From Hysterangium stoloniferum (taxonomy: Eukaryota; Basidiomycota; Agaricomycetes; Hysterangiales; Hysterangiaceae), in contig WHVD01000007.1 of NCBI GenBank assembly GCA_015178975.1, forward strand, positions 1 through 64,000: a DNA stretch of 64,000 nucleotides, in the 5' to 3' direction. Every line of letters begins with the position of its first letter. The stretch's first letter is position 1. Positions 11,830 through 22,574 of the stretch are shown in pieces. A program made the translations under genes and the position numbers. The notes beneath the pieces were generated by a model, which did not search any database, had not been told where the DNA came from, and saw only the letters and a list, made by a program, of their open reading frames with translations.

Positions 11830-12365
11830 CCTGGGCGATTCAGAGTTCTCGTTAGTATGTATCTAAGGTTCGTTAGCCTCATCGCGTGGGTTTCAAATGA
11901 CCATACTCCAGGTTAGATTCCCAGCCACTCTTGAATGGACAAAGATATATGTACAAAATGCCGGTCAGGCACGTCAAGTGAGATACCCAGCTGTCAGCTT
12001 CTGAACTTGCATATAATAATCAGGTTAATTATGTACTAATACACATACATCAGCAAGTTTTAAAGCATTAAAAAATATGTCCTCTTTACAAAATATATAA
12101 ACAAAAATAGGTAGAAACATGAAAATGCCACGATAAGTCAGACGGGCAGGATATTACATATGATGTTTTCATCATCAACCTTGCGGGTCCAGGACGGGAA
12201 ATGGGGAGCAGAACCATGATACCATTCAATCATGAGGGGTTCCCCATTACTCCGCTCACAAGGACCGGGTAATACTAATTCTAGCGTCTACTTGATTATG
12301 ACTGAATATAGATTACATGCACAATTTGTTAATGTAAACCTGACGGACTCGCCACAAACAGGTAT
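11830..12365. other. Divergent spacer between B and C
   Basis: AT-rich spacer lying 5' of both B (leftward) and C (rightward). It is conserved at 37,750-38,290 and in part at 25,800-26,190, including an alternating AT-rich segment near 12,030-12,110. It probably holds the shared promoter region of the divergent pair (inference). A hydrophobic frame on the minus strand is open in two of the three copies but interrupted here, so I do not call it a gene. Confidence 0.4.
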
Positions 12366-12777
12366 ATTTACTTTCTAGGCCAATTAGCCCAAGTAAAGAA
12401 TTATTAAAATGGGATGCTTGTTGGAAGTCTGAAAGAATTGAACACGAAGCGGATGCTTCCGCTAAATATAGCGGGAGTGGCGGGGCTGTACCTGAGAAGC
12501 GCTGTCATGGATAGCATCCACTGCATTTACATATTCTATCAATTGTCATTTCACTTCTCAACTAACGTAAGAGATTAATTCCCAAAACTCTAGCGCTCAA
12601 GAAGTCGGAAGTTGCCACAATATGCGGTGAAGTTTCATCGAACTATTCATAACTGCCACATCTGCTCTCTGCCGTAGACAATCTGTTGAAGACCAAGTAA
12701 TTGGTGTATACCATAGTTAGAGAACTTGAGCCAATCCTGGAGCATGTATGAATGAAGGAGGTTGAGGTTTGAGGTTA
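12366..12777 (+). pseudogene. Region C copy 1
   Basis: Carries the segment starting PISPSKELLKWDA (after a CTTTCTAG acceptor) with ERIEHEADAS. The following sequence, down to the C-rich end near 12,777, is shared with 22,110-22,430 and 38,320-39,120. The expected next step, exon 1 of an A gene, is absent: at 12,778 the sequence switches to an unrelated insert. Confidence 0.4.
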
Positions 12778-13430
12778 TGTAGAGTGGGCATCGAGGAATC
12801 AGAGGTGTATTGCAATACCCCTTCCATCTCGGCATCACGGTCCATCCTCCCCCCCTTCCCTGCTAGTGCAGAGCTAAGAGGTTCGGGGCCCGTGGCATGC
12901 ACAGGCGAATAAGTATGACTTACAGAATCAAGAGCCGTATTATCGACCTTATCAACATCCGCCCGTCGTCGAACAATTCTCTTGCTCCAAACGGGGATCG
13001 CACTTCGGACTGTGCCTCGTCGGGTGATTGGTTGATTGATTTCGGACATCTTGAGGGAAGTATTTATGTTGAATTACCGGTGTGTTCGTAGCAAAAAAAC
13101 CTAGTGGGTGATCAGTCCACTAGTAGTGTTAATAAAGAATGTTAAATAGGAATCAAAATACTCAAAAAGTGTAAGGGTTCCGCTAAGAAGATGTAGCGTA
13201 ATCCCTCAGAGAGCTCTTGCAAAAGGGAACGAAATGAGTAGGACTAGGTTCCTATTCGAAAGAGACTATCGTAACCATACAAGATATCTACCTATTTATG
13301 ATAATAGTAGTAGAGCCCCGGGCAACAAGTCCAAAACCCCGTGAAACAAACACAATAGTATTCTAAGACACCTCCAGTCATGCGGGCCCAACAGCCGGAT
13401 GCCAAGTCCTCCCTAACCCAAGTCCGCTAC
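12778..13430 (-). mobile_element. Foreign insert, possible LTR-retroelement 5' fragment
   Basis: Unrelated to the C-A-B module. On the minus strand a frame opens at 13,049 with MSEINQPITRRGTVRS and is basic and open for about 90 codons, like the start of a gag-type protein. The sequence at about 13,170-13,380 is shared with 34,158-34,380, begins TGTAAGG and has a TATA-like CTATTTATGATA, so it may be an LTR. No pol region is present. The family cannot be named; this is a broken fossil fragment. Confidence 0.35.
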
Positions 13431-13790
13431 CGTTACAAAATGATATGATGTCGCGACGCACGGTTGTAACCATACTTTCAAAGGATGATAAATATGCGGC
13501 GATTTGAAAAATGAATGTCGAAGCAACCTCATCCAAGTTGGTGTGTAGTGGTGATTGGATGACAGCATTGTACAGCGAAGACGTCATTGCAGTTGATGGC
13601 CGATCTACATCTGACCATCGAGCACGGGAACACGATTGGAAGGCCCAAGGCAACGTTATCAGAAGCCTAGCAGTTTCTCCTCCGTTCCTCCGGTGTCTAA
13701 GCCTTGAATACCGGAACCCTTCTAAGACCCACCACGCTCGTTTTTGAATTCGAGGGGGATAGGTGGGTCTAGAACGACGTGAGTCTTTTC
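13431..13790 (-). pseudogene. Family A copy 2, exon 3 fragment
   Basis: Minus strand shows ARWSDVDRPSTAMTSSLYNAV and LHTNLDEVASTFIFQIAAYLSSF, the middle of exon 3. It then jumps to TTVRRDIISF, skipping about 40 residues. Only this fragment is present. It lies just outside the left arm of the large inverted repeat. Confidence 0.6.
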
Positions 13791-13989
13791 AATGTATTAA
13801 ATGAATTCCGAAAGAATTGAACACGAAGGGCATATGTCACTTATCCCCCTGGAATTCGAAAAAGGCGTCCGTTGTTTGTATGAGCTTGTGGCATTCACAG
13901 GAATGAAGGTCACACTGCCAGGCTGGGGGGTTGGGCCTTCATTTGTCCCGGCGCTCAATGGTCAGATGTAGATCGGCCATCAAGTGATT

Positions 13990-14260
13990 GTAACGGGTAT
14001 TTCTTTGCTGTTCTTGAATGACTTACTTTATGCTATCCCAACTATCTAACACATTGCTTTCTTTGACATCTTTGACTGGTATTCTATTTGAGGTAATTCT
14101 CGTTGATATATCGGATTTGATTATAGCCACTGCCACGGCCGACGAATATATGCAACGTGTATATAGCATCAACGAGAATCTGCCAAGCACACAAAGGGTG
14201 AAAGGGGTGACTATATGCGCTCTTGAAATGGCTCAAACTATGTCGCTTTACATAAATTAG
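13990..14260 (+). pseudogene. Family B copy 2, 3' exon only
   Basis: Contains the B intron (with branch site CTAAC near 14,040) and the last exon. That exon reads ILFEVILVDISDLIIATATA, then EYMQRVYSINENLPSTQR. Convergent with A copy 3. The 5' part is replaced by a piece of C and A exon 3 sequence (13,814-13,985). Mirror of 45,093-45,310. Confidence 0.5.
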
Positions 14261-14340
14261 AAATGTTTCTAAAAGGCGAGAGTAATATTACTATCCTGCC
14301 TCCTTGGTTCGGATTATGTGTCAGTGTTATCCAAGAGAAA

Positions 14341-16268
14341 TTATGACATATCGGACGGAATGGATGGAGCAAGAGCATCGGCAGACCAGCCATGGTCCTC
14401 CAACACTGATCTGGTGTTTGAATTAGATGTTGCGCAGACACTGGTGAAAGGTGTGGCGATGACACAAAGTAAGCCCTGAGCCGCGAGGAGTAATGCTTCA
14501 AGAAAACCGAGGTATTGATCGTCGAGTGAGCCACGCATTGCCTCACAATGTGGGAGAAGACGAGGGAGAATGGCAATTATATCCAGGTTTCGCACTGTGC
14601 TACAAGCGGATTCGATGTCGGAAGATCCAGCGATCAGGTTCAGAGTGACCTCAATTAGTTTGTCTCCTGACCAGACGAGGTTCACATTTGGACTTGGGTG
14701 TGTCAGAATCAGACTGGTATGATATTTTCCAGGGCGGATATTAGATGATGCTGGAAGGTAAACCACTCTCAACATACCGTAGGAGGGGCTCAATGAGTGA
14801 ATGGACCACATTCAGTTGTTTGATGTGATGCGTGTGAAGCGTTCTGTTGCCGAAGAAGGTTTTCAGATCCGAGATACCATACCACAATGAATACGTTGTG
14901 TCCATATCCATAATAAGAGTCAGGGACGCTATATGGTGGTTTGTGTCAGCCACTATAACCTTCAATACATCTCCAGCAATATCTCGAAACCAGGCATCTT
15001 CGTGAATGCAACGCACCAGAAGCTGCATAGGAGATACAAGCAAGGAACGTCGATGTGAGTAATTGTGTCTGTTGTGGTTTTGGTGGGCAGGATGAAATGA
15101 TGTGATGTCGCGACGCACGGTTGTACCCAGAATTCAATGCAACCTCTAATCGCAGTGAGCTCCTTTACAGACAGTTGCCGCACGTGGCAAGTTTGGTCCA
15201 CGATATACTCAAGCTGGAGGAGGAGGCAGGTAGGTTTACAAAAGGATGATAAATATCCGGCGATTTGTAGAATGAATGCCGACGCAACTTCTTTCAGGTT
15301 GGTGTGTAGCGGTGATTTGATGACCGCATTGTAAAGCGAAGACGTAATTGCAGTTGATGGCCGATCTCTATCTTCCCATCGAGCGCCGGGACACAAATTG
15401 AAGGCCGAAGCCAAATATGCCATAAGCTTGGTAGTTTTTCTCCGCCGTATAACACTTGAACTCCAGAACAGTTCTGAGACAAGTGACGCCTGTTGTCGAA
15501 TTTGACGCGGGTAAGTGGGTCTATAAAGGTGAGTATTTTGAGTGTATTCAATGATTGGCGCTGAAGTATCCCCACCTCATTAAGTCGATGGTCTCTTGAA
15601 TTACTATTCCGAGCCTTGGAGGAGTGAGATGCTTGCGTATTAACCTTATAAAGGCCCCGTCGTTTCCGTACACCATTCGCTTGTATATCATCAACTTTGC
15701 CATCAGTGCAGCTGTCTTTGCGTTGTGAAGCACAGTCCTCCCAACCCTTTCCAAACCGACTCCACAGTAATACCCGGGGCTAATTTCCAAACTTGATGAT
15801 GAGCTAGCCGGCGATGAGACAACTCCCCAATCTATGGCACGCCTACGGTATGGGTTGAGTTTGGATGTAGCGTTGGTGGAGCTCGCTCGAATTTGAATAT
15901 TATTCGGTGGGTCATGGCAATTTCTCTCTCCTTCCCACTGAAAACATCCGGTATGTGAACAGTCTTTAATAAAAAGGACGTTTCGTTTGCGCACCCATTC
16001 CTCCACACTAACTTCCACGTCTTCTTCCGACAGTTCTATGTGCTGGTCGTCATCATGTGCTCGGTAACATAAACAGTGTCCATGTTCGAGACCGCTACAT
16101 CGCTTTCGAAGCTTCATCCGGGATATTTCCCTCTTTCCCGTGTCATCAATCTCCTGTCGCTCCATCCTCAATACAGCCGGGGAAACCAAGGGTTGTAGCC
16201 AGTCAACCTCTTGGAGGAGGGATAGGACATCCTGCCCCACTCGGAGATATCTCGTTGGAAGTTGACAT
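14341..16268 (-). pseudogene. Family A copy 3, full-length but frameshifted
   Basis: ATG at 16,268 (MSTSNEISPSG...). The early frame is shifted before LLQEVDWLQPLVSPA. From there, exon 1, intron 1 (57 nt, free of stops and a multiple of three here) and exon 2 stay open as one frame to about 15,550. Exon 3 spans about 15,490-15,130, exon 4 about 15,030-14,780 and exon 5 about 14,730-14,341, ending ...SIPSDMS and a stop. Intron 3 uses the phase-0 GTACAA donor. It would encode about 560 residues if unbroken. Mirror of copy 15 at 43,057-44,980. Confidence 0.7.
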
Positions 16269-16970
16269 TGGTGGGTAGCAGCCGTACTCGTACCGAGAGG
16301 CAATGCTGCGCTTTGAAGCTGAAGTTAGACCGAGAGTCGGTTTCCAGGCATAGCATTGTGGCCGTGGTCCGCAGGATACACACCGTTTAATCCCTTCTTT
16401 GTACCCAACTTGAAGTCCCACCTATCCTTCTTGAATAATGCAGCCAGATTATTCTCAAGTTACCTTACCATCTTTACACATATTCCTCCCACTTCGTTAG
16501 ATCATCTCCCGCAGAAAACACACATGGCAGCTGAGAATAAATTGACGGGTCGTCACCGTGCATTGTGCTACCTTCCGAGTTCCTTAGTGCCAGATTTCAG
16601 TGCAATCCAGCTTTCCCGTCAGAAGTGACATCTCCACGAATAGAATATGTCAGTGCAGTGGGCGCTATCCATGGCAGTGCTTATTAGGTACAGCCCCAGG
16701 CGCTCTCGACTCTGGCTATATCTAACGGAACTCCACGCTTCGTGTTCAATTATTTCATAATGGCAACGAGGAATCCATTCCAACAAGTCATTACTGATTC
16801 TAATGGGCGTCAACCCTGACTATCCGTCTTTGCGCCGACTCCGTCAGGCTTTTATCAACAAATTGTGCGTGTAATAAATATTCAGTGGCTATTCATTACA
16901 CGCTAGTCTTATCATTACCCTGACCTTCTCAGTAAACTAATTCGTCCCAGGCTCACCTTATTTATCAAGC
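16269..16970 (-). pseudogene. Region C copy 2
   Basis: Minus-strand frame at 16,813-16,619 reads MTPIRISNDLLEWIPRCHYE then SVRYSQSRERLGLYL and STAMDSAHC. Further down, near 16,400-16,360, is KRCVSCGPRPQCY, a Cys-x2-Cys stretch at the same place in other C copies (KRCVRCIKYRHN at about 34,880). Exons cannot be joined with confidence. Direct duplicate at 26,968-27,650. Confidence 0.4.
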
Positions 16971-16984
16971 ACTTTGAGAGGTCG

Positions 16985-17330
16985 CGACGCATGGTTGTAT
17001 CTAGATTTCAATGCAGCCTCTGATCACAGTGAGCTCCACTGCAGATAGTTGACGCAGGTGGCAGATGTTTTCTACAATACCCGCAAGGTCGCGGAGGAGG
17101 AAGGGAGGCTGAATACATGAGGATGATAAATATCCCGCAATTTGTAGAATAAATGCCGATGCAACCTCATCCACGTTGGTGTGTAGCGGTGATTGTATGA
17201 CAGCATTGTAAAGCGGTGACCTAATTGCAGTTGATGCCCGATCTGTATCTTCCCATTGAGCGCATCTGTCAAGGGTTATAGGGAGGAATCCGACGACACA
17301 CATTGCCATCGCCGATGTTGTGGCATCACC
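16985..17330 (-). pseudogene. Family A copy 4, exon 3 fragment
   Basis: Minus strand reads CAQWEDTDRASTAIRSPLYN, LHTNVDEVASAFILQIAGYL and HLRQLSAVELTVIRGCIE, most of exon 3. It is joined directly to C copy 2 at about 16,980, so exons 1-2 and 4-5 are missing. Mirror of 42,010-42,345. Confidence 0.6.
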
Positions 17331-17464
17331 CTTAATGTATAAAAAATGGCTTTCGTTCTACAACTGCAAATGTTGGTAAGATGTGGATTTCGAGACGAAA
17401 GGGATGCATAGGATATATATCACGCATCTGAATTGTGTGTGTGAGAGCGGCATGAATTTACTTG

Positions 17465-17935
17465 ATCATAAGTGTAGTCGATTTTTTATCGGATGATGAC
17501 CTCGACAACGCTGGTGGTTTTCCAGCAAGGAATCCGAAGAACGACCCCCCAAAGATACAGAATCTTGAATATCTTGAACGAGGCGACGTTTCTCATTGGC
17601 CAAGTCTCTCTTTTATCCAAAATGACACTCTTTGACCACCTGGCTAGCGCAAAGTAGAAACATTTCTTGCATTGTCCTAATAAATAGGTTCCTTGGCGTC
17701 CGCGCCTCTTTCGACATCTCTCACCGACCATTGCACGATCTCCATGTTGGCACTCACTATATCCGCCGTTGTAATAGAAAACAGTCACACGCCGGCGGAT
17801 AAACGTAGGAAGACTTTCTTCCTCCATTGCGTGGTGATCGGTCGATTTATCCCTTTCGTATGTCCTTCTAGATATAATAATATCAGGTGAAGGCACACAA
17901 GGTCGACTCCCTCGGCTACAAGACCACCAGCCACT
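17465..17935 (-). pseudogene. Family B copy 3, 5' fragment
   Basis: Minus strand has a diverged equivalent of the B amino-terminal region (near 17,700-17,650) and the part corresponding to SDKKSTT (about 17,480-17,500). The first 230 bp mirror 41,640-41,870. The frame is interrupted. Confidence 0.35.
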
Positions 17936-18650
17936 CATTAATGTTTATAGAAGTACATCAAAAATCCGAGTCAAGCACATCAAGTCAGATCCCGAGATGT
18001 CAAGTTCTCAACTCACAAATACGACTCTATCGCCGTGAAGCTATTAGCCAGCTTTTAGATAGACTGGAATATCTGCTGGATAAAGAATATCACCTTGTGA
18101 CATTGGACTAGATGTAAGAAAATTAAAAAATTATGAACTGCAAGACTTGTGACTTGCACTTACTAACGAAACTCTTGTCCATCGTCAAACTCTGGATCAA
18201 CGCATACAAGCCTCCAGTAATAGGCGGATCATCAATGGCACAAAAGTTTGCACACACGGGGGGTCGTGCGTGCTCAATTGCAGTCGAGAGAATACGGGCA
18301 AGCCGGTATGGGCGCCTTGTCTTTCTATGAAGTAGCCAAAACGAATGCGCAGGTGAACTCTAAGTATTGCATGGACGGATCGGGAAAGGATAGTGGGGAT
18401 GAGAATACTGCAGCGAGAAACATGATATAACTTTGAGAAGAAAACTCTGGGAATATGGCCATGAGGCTTCAGACCCTCCCATCAAGTATGCTGTTGGAAC
18501 GTGAGCCCAAATGGAGGTTCTAGCCCAGGAGACACCACCAGATGTCCCTTAGAAGTTCATTCCGACTGAGAGTACTCATTGATTCAGAACTTAAAAAGAA
18601 AAACACAACGTGATATTCAGGTGTGACCGCAATTAGCATAATTAAGGAAT
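17936..18650. other. Mostly unassigned stretch
   Basis: 17,936-18,010 is a diverged piece of the B/C spacer. From about 18,010 to 18,500 the sequence has no counterpart elsewhere in the window, and frames are short (up to 74 codons) with no domain. A (T)AAAAATTAAAAAATTA run lies at about 18,117-18,131. I see nothing that supports a gene. Confidence 0.3.
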
Positions 18651-19089
18651 GATTAAAATGGGTTCCTCGTTGGAATGCTGAAACGAAGCGCCTGAGGCTG
18701 TACCTGATAAGCACTGCCATGGATAGCATCTCCTCCATTTACACATTCTATCCATTGATATGTCACGTCTGAAATGATGAGAGAAGTTACCACATTATGC
18801 GTTGACAGCTTGTCAATGAATTCCCAGCTGCCACATGTGTTGTCTGCAGTATGCGATCTAATGAAGTTCAGGCATATCGGTAAAAAGTATTAAAGTAACT
18901 TGAGAGTATCCTGGCTGTATTTTTGGAAAAAGACGAGTGGGCCTTCAAGTCATTTAATAGGAAACGATGGAACAGTGGGTGTCCTGTAGGAGCACAGCCT
19001 CAAAGCTATGGCTGAACATTGACTCTCCGGCTAACTGCACCTCAAAAGGGCAGCATTCCCTTCCGGGATGAGCATGACTCCTATCATCA
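18651..19089 (+). pseudogene. Region C copy 3
   Basis: Diverged C sequence: remnants of KELLKW...SERIEHEA (18,655-18,700), a GCTGTACCTGATAAGCACTG segment, and the leader just upstream of A exon 1. No continuous frame remains. Confidence 0.35.
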
Positions 19090-21040
19090 ATGTCAACTTC
19101 CAACGAGATAACTCTAAACAGGCAACATATAATACCACTCCTACAAGGGGTTGAGTGGCTACAACCCTTGGTTTCACCGGCTATATTGAGGGTAGAACGA
19201 CAGGATATCAATGAAACGAGAATGCGGGAAAGATTCCAGATGAAACTTCGAGAACGATGGAGCTGTCTGGAACATGGGCAAGGTTTATTTTACCGAGCAC
19301 CTGAAGACGATGAGCACATACCACTGTCTGAAGAAGACGTGGAAGTGTGGGTGGAAGAATGGGTGGGCAAAATGAAATATGCTTCTCACATACACACTTG
19401 ATAAACCTCATGCTTTCAGTGCCAAGGAGAGAGAAATTGTCATGACCCCCCGACAATTATTAAGATGCGAGGGGGGTCCACCAACACGACATCATATCTC
19501 GGTGCATATCAGAGCCGTAATATCGACTGGGGAGGGGGCTCACTTCCTGATAGCTCATCTTCCAGTATTAAAATTGCCCCAGGATATTTTTTAGGAGTCG
19601 GTTTGGAAAGTATTGGAATGAAAGTGCTGTTCAACGCAAAGAAGGTTTCGCTGATGACAAAGTTGACGCTATACAAGCAAATGGCGCGTGGATACGGAGA
19701 CAACAAGGGTTTTAACAAGCTTCTACAAAGGTATATTACGCTGAAAAGACTGGGAATAGTCATTCAAGAGCATTGATTTGATGAGGTAGGGCCACAACAT
19801 GGCAATCATTAAACACCGAACATACTTAGTCAATGCTTGTAGACCTATATACCCGCTCCGAATTCGACAACAGGCATCAGTGGTATTAGGGGGGTTCTAT
19901 GGTTCAAGTGTTATACAGCGGAGGAAGGGAGGACACACTGACAAACTGATAGTATCTTTGGGTTCGGCTTAGTCTGGCGTCCCGGCGCTCGATCGTCGGA
20001 TGTAGATCGGCGATCAGCTTCAATTACGTCTTCACTTTACAATGCTGTGATCAAATCACCGCTACACACGAACGTTAATGAGGTTGCGTCGACATTTATT
20101 CTTCAAATCGCCGGATATTTATCATCCCCATGCATCCACCTCCCTTCCTCCTTAAGCACCTTGCGCTTATCGTGAACATGACTTGTCACGTGCGTCAACT
20201 GTCTGTAGTGGAGCTCACTGCGATCAGAGGCTTCATTGAATTCTGAGTTCAACCGTGCGTCCCAACATCACATCCTTTTGTGCTGCTCACCAAAACCACA
20301 ACAGACAAAATTACTCACACCGACTTTCCTTCTATGAATCTCCTATACAGCTTCTCGTGTGTTGCATCCACCAAGATACCTGGTTTCGAAATATTGCTGG
20401 TGATGTATTGAAAGTTGTAGTGGACGACATAAACTTAGATATAGCGTCCTTGACATTTCACACCGATGAGAACACGTCACATTCACTGTGGCGCGATATA
20501 TTTTCCCTAGAAACCTTCTTCGATGACAGCACACTCCGCATGGATCATATAAACCAGCTGAATGTAGTTTCTTCACTCATTGAGCCCTTCCTAAGGTATA
20601 TTGAGATTGTTTTACCTTCCAGCATCATCTCATATCCTCCCCATCACAATATCCTACCAGTCTGATTCTGACACACATGTGTCCAAATTCGTGGTTCCTG
20701 CGGTTAGGCAAACGACTAACCGAGGTCACTCTGAAGCTGATAGCTGCATCTTACGACATCAGTTCCACGTGTACCACAGTGTGCAACCTCAATATCATCC
20801 CCATTCTCGCCCGTCTTCTTCCACTTTGTGGCGTGGATCAATCACCGATGAAAATCTCGGTGCTTCCCTTGAACGAGTAACTGTCGCAGCTCATTCCTTC
20901 CTTTGTGTCATCGCCACACCTTTCACCGGTCTGTGCGTACCATCTAATTCAACATCCAGATTAGTGTTGGAGGACCATGAATAACGTGCTGATGCTCTTG
21001 TTCCATACATTCGGCACGCATTATGTCTCTTGGATAGCAC
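19090..21040 (+). pseudogene. Family A copy 5, full-length, broken in exon 3
   Basis: ATG at 19,090. Exon 1 19,090-19,362 is open (MSTSNEITLNRQHIIPLLQG... to VEEW). Intron 1 19,363-19,419 (57 bp). Exon 2 19,420-19,785, intron 2 19,786-19,842, exon 3 from 19,843. A short deletion near 19,970 shifts exon 3 and a second occurs in exon 5 near 20,830. The intron 3 donor is also altered (near 20,245). Exon 4 begins at about 20,345 (LLVCCIHQD). Not functional. Close duplicate of copy 1. Confidence 0.7.
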
Positions 21041-21144
21041 TGATACACTCTCCGAACGAGGAGGAAGGATAGTACTATTACTCTTTCCTTCACTCGCCTT
21101 GTGGCGATATTTGTCATTTATGTAAAGCTACATACAGTGCATAT

Positions 21145-22106
21145 AGTCACTTTTGACCGCCTTTGTGTGCCTGGAAGCTTCTCGTTGATGCTATACGCAC
21201 GTTGATATCACCCTCAGACGTCTCACAGAAAGCAGCGTATCAGTTTGTTGGGATAGCATGAATCCAGTCATTGAATAGCAGCACACAACACCCGCAACTC
21301 ACTAATCCATCCCGACGGTTATCTCGGTCAGATTCACCTAATCTTCAAAATCTATGTTCAATCTCCTGATTGGCTATCGTGGGGCACAACCCCTGGAATG
21401 CAAGGAGGAGGCTTTAAAACGTACAGCGACTGCGTTGGGCGCATTCTATTAAGTATTTCCCTCCATTCGAAACCTCCCCTCGATGCTGGAGCGCCTCGCT
21501 CCCATGGGATCAGATTTGCGGACAAAGACAAGGCGAATATTGCAAAAAAGGTCAACCAGCATCCAAAGACACTTGTGAGAGCGCTATAAGGTATACCTTA
21601 TGCGTAGCGTTACAGGAAGACGTGCGAGGACGCCAGAAGCCATGACCACTTGATAGAAAACGGGTCTAAAATTAGGTATAGGAAGTTTCCCGGGTGACAC
21701 ACCTGTATCTCCGATATTCTGTGACAGCGGCTTGAAGGAGAAAAATGAAGAGGAAGAAGTCCCAAGGACACGGGATGTCTTGAAGAAGACGAAGCATCAG
21801 TAAATTGGGATTTGATTCGGGCGCCTCGCGGAAGGAAGGCTCCGTAATCTAGAATACGCGCCTGGACATGGTGTAGCGTCTGGAATAGCCTGGAGCATCC
21901 CAGCTAGCCGTTCTTCCTCCGAGCGACTGAAACCATTGTAGTGATGAGTTCTCAATTAGAACAAGTCTTTTCTTTGATTTAAACGGATCCCCTTTGAGCA
22001 CCTGGCTGGATTGGTGCTGCTATTACCACAAACAAACAACTGAATGAGACATATTGTCGTCATTATCGGTGAATACGGTCCTCGGCGCCGGAGCACGTTT
22101 TGCCAT
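21145..22106 (-). pseudogene. Family B copy 4
   Basis: Convergent with A copy 5. ATG at 22,106 (MAKRAPAPRTVFT...), LKTHHYNGF near 21,935, FAIFALSLSANLIPWERGAP near 21,500-21,550, then the 3' exon. It shares with B copy 1 the loss of the FEVILVDKSDVI segment. Its 5' end is fused directly to C copy 4 at about 22,107: the ~350-bp divergent spacer present at 11.83-12.37 kb is missing. Confidence 0.5.
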
Positions 22107-22574
22107 CACACGAAGCGGATGCTTCCGCTAAATATAACCGGAGTGGCGGGGCTGTACCTGAGAAGCGCTGTGATGGATAGCATCCACTGCATTTACATAT
22201 TCTATCAATTGACATTTCACTTCTCAACTAACCTAAGAGATTAATTCCCAAAACTCTAGCGCTCGAGAAGTCGGAAGTTGCCACAATATGCGGTGAAGGT
22301 TCATCGAACTATTCATAACTGCCACATCTGCTCTCTGCCGTAGAGAATCTGTTGAAGACCAAGGAATTGGTGTATACCATAGTGAGAGGACTTGAGACAA
22401 TCGTATGAATGAAGGAGGTTGAGGTTTGAGGTTGTGTAAAAGGAAGGGATGAATAGCTGGGTATCCTGTACAAAGCATTGCCACAATGCGATACCTTGAA
22501 ATTTATTCCCTTGATAACTGTAACTTAAAAGCGCAGCATCCCCTTCCGGTATCATAACCACCTGCTACCCACCA
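22107..22574 (+). pseudogene. Region C copy 4 (5'-truncated)
   Basis: Starts inside the EADASAKYS segment because of the B/C fusion, then runs through the conserved leader up to the A start codon. If C carries the promoter or 5' exons of the intact A gene downstream, only about 470 bp of it is left here. No long frame. Confidence 0.4.

Larger units (their letters stand above)
13814..17698 (+). repeat. Left arm of large inverted repeat
   Basis: Reverse-complement match to 41,630-45,511. The shared sequence starts at GAATTGAACACGAAGGG (13,814) and ends at TAGGTTCCTTGG (about 17,697), after which the two sides diverge. The arm contains B tail, A copy 3, C and an A exon 3 fragment in the same order as the other arm. 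Arms are similar but not identical, with many substitutions and small indels, so the duplication is not very recent. Confidence 0.8.
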
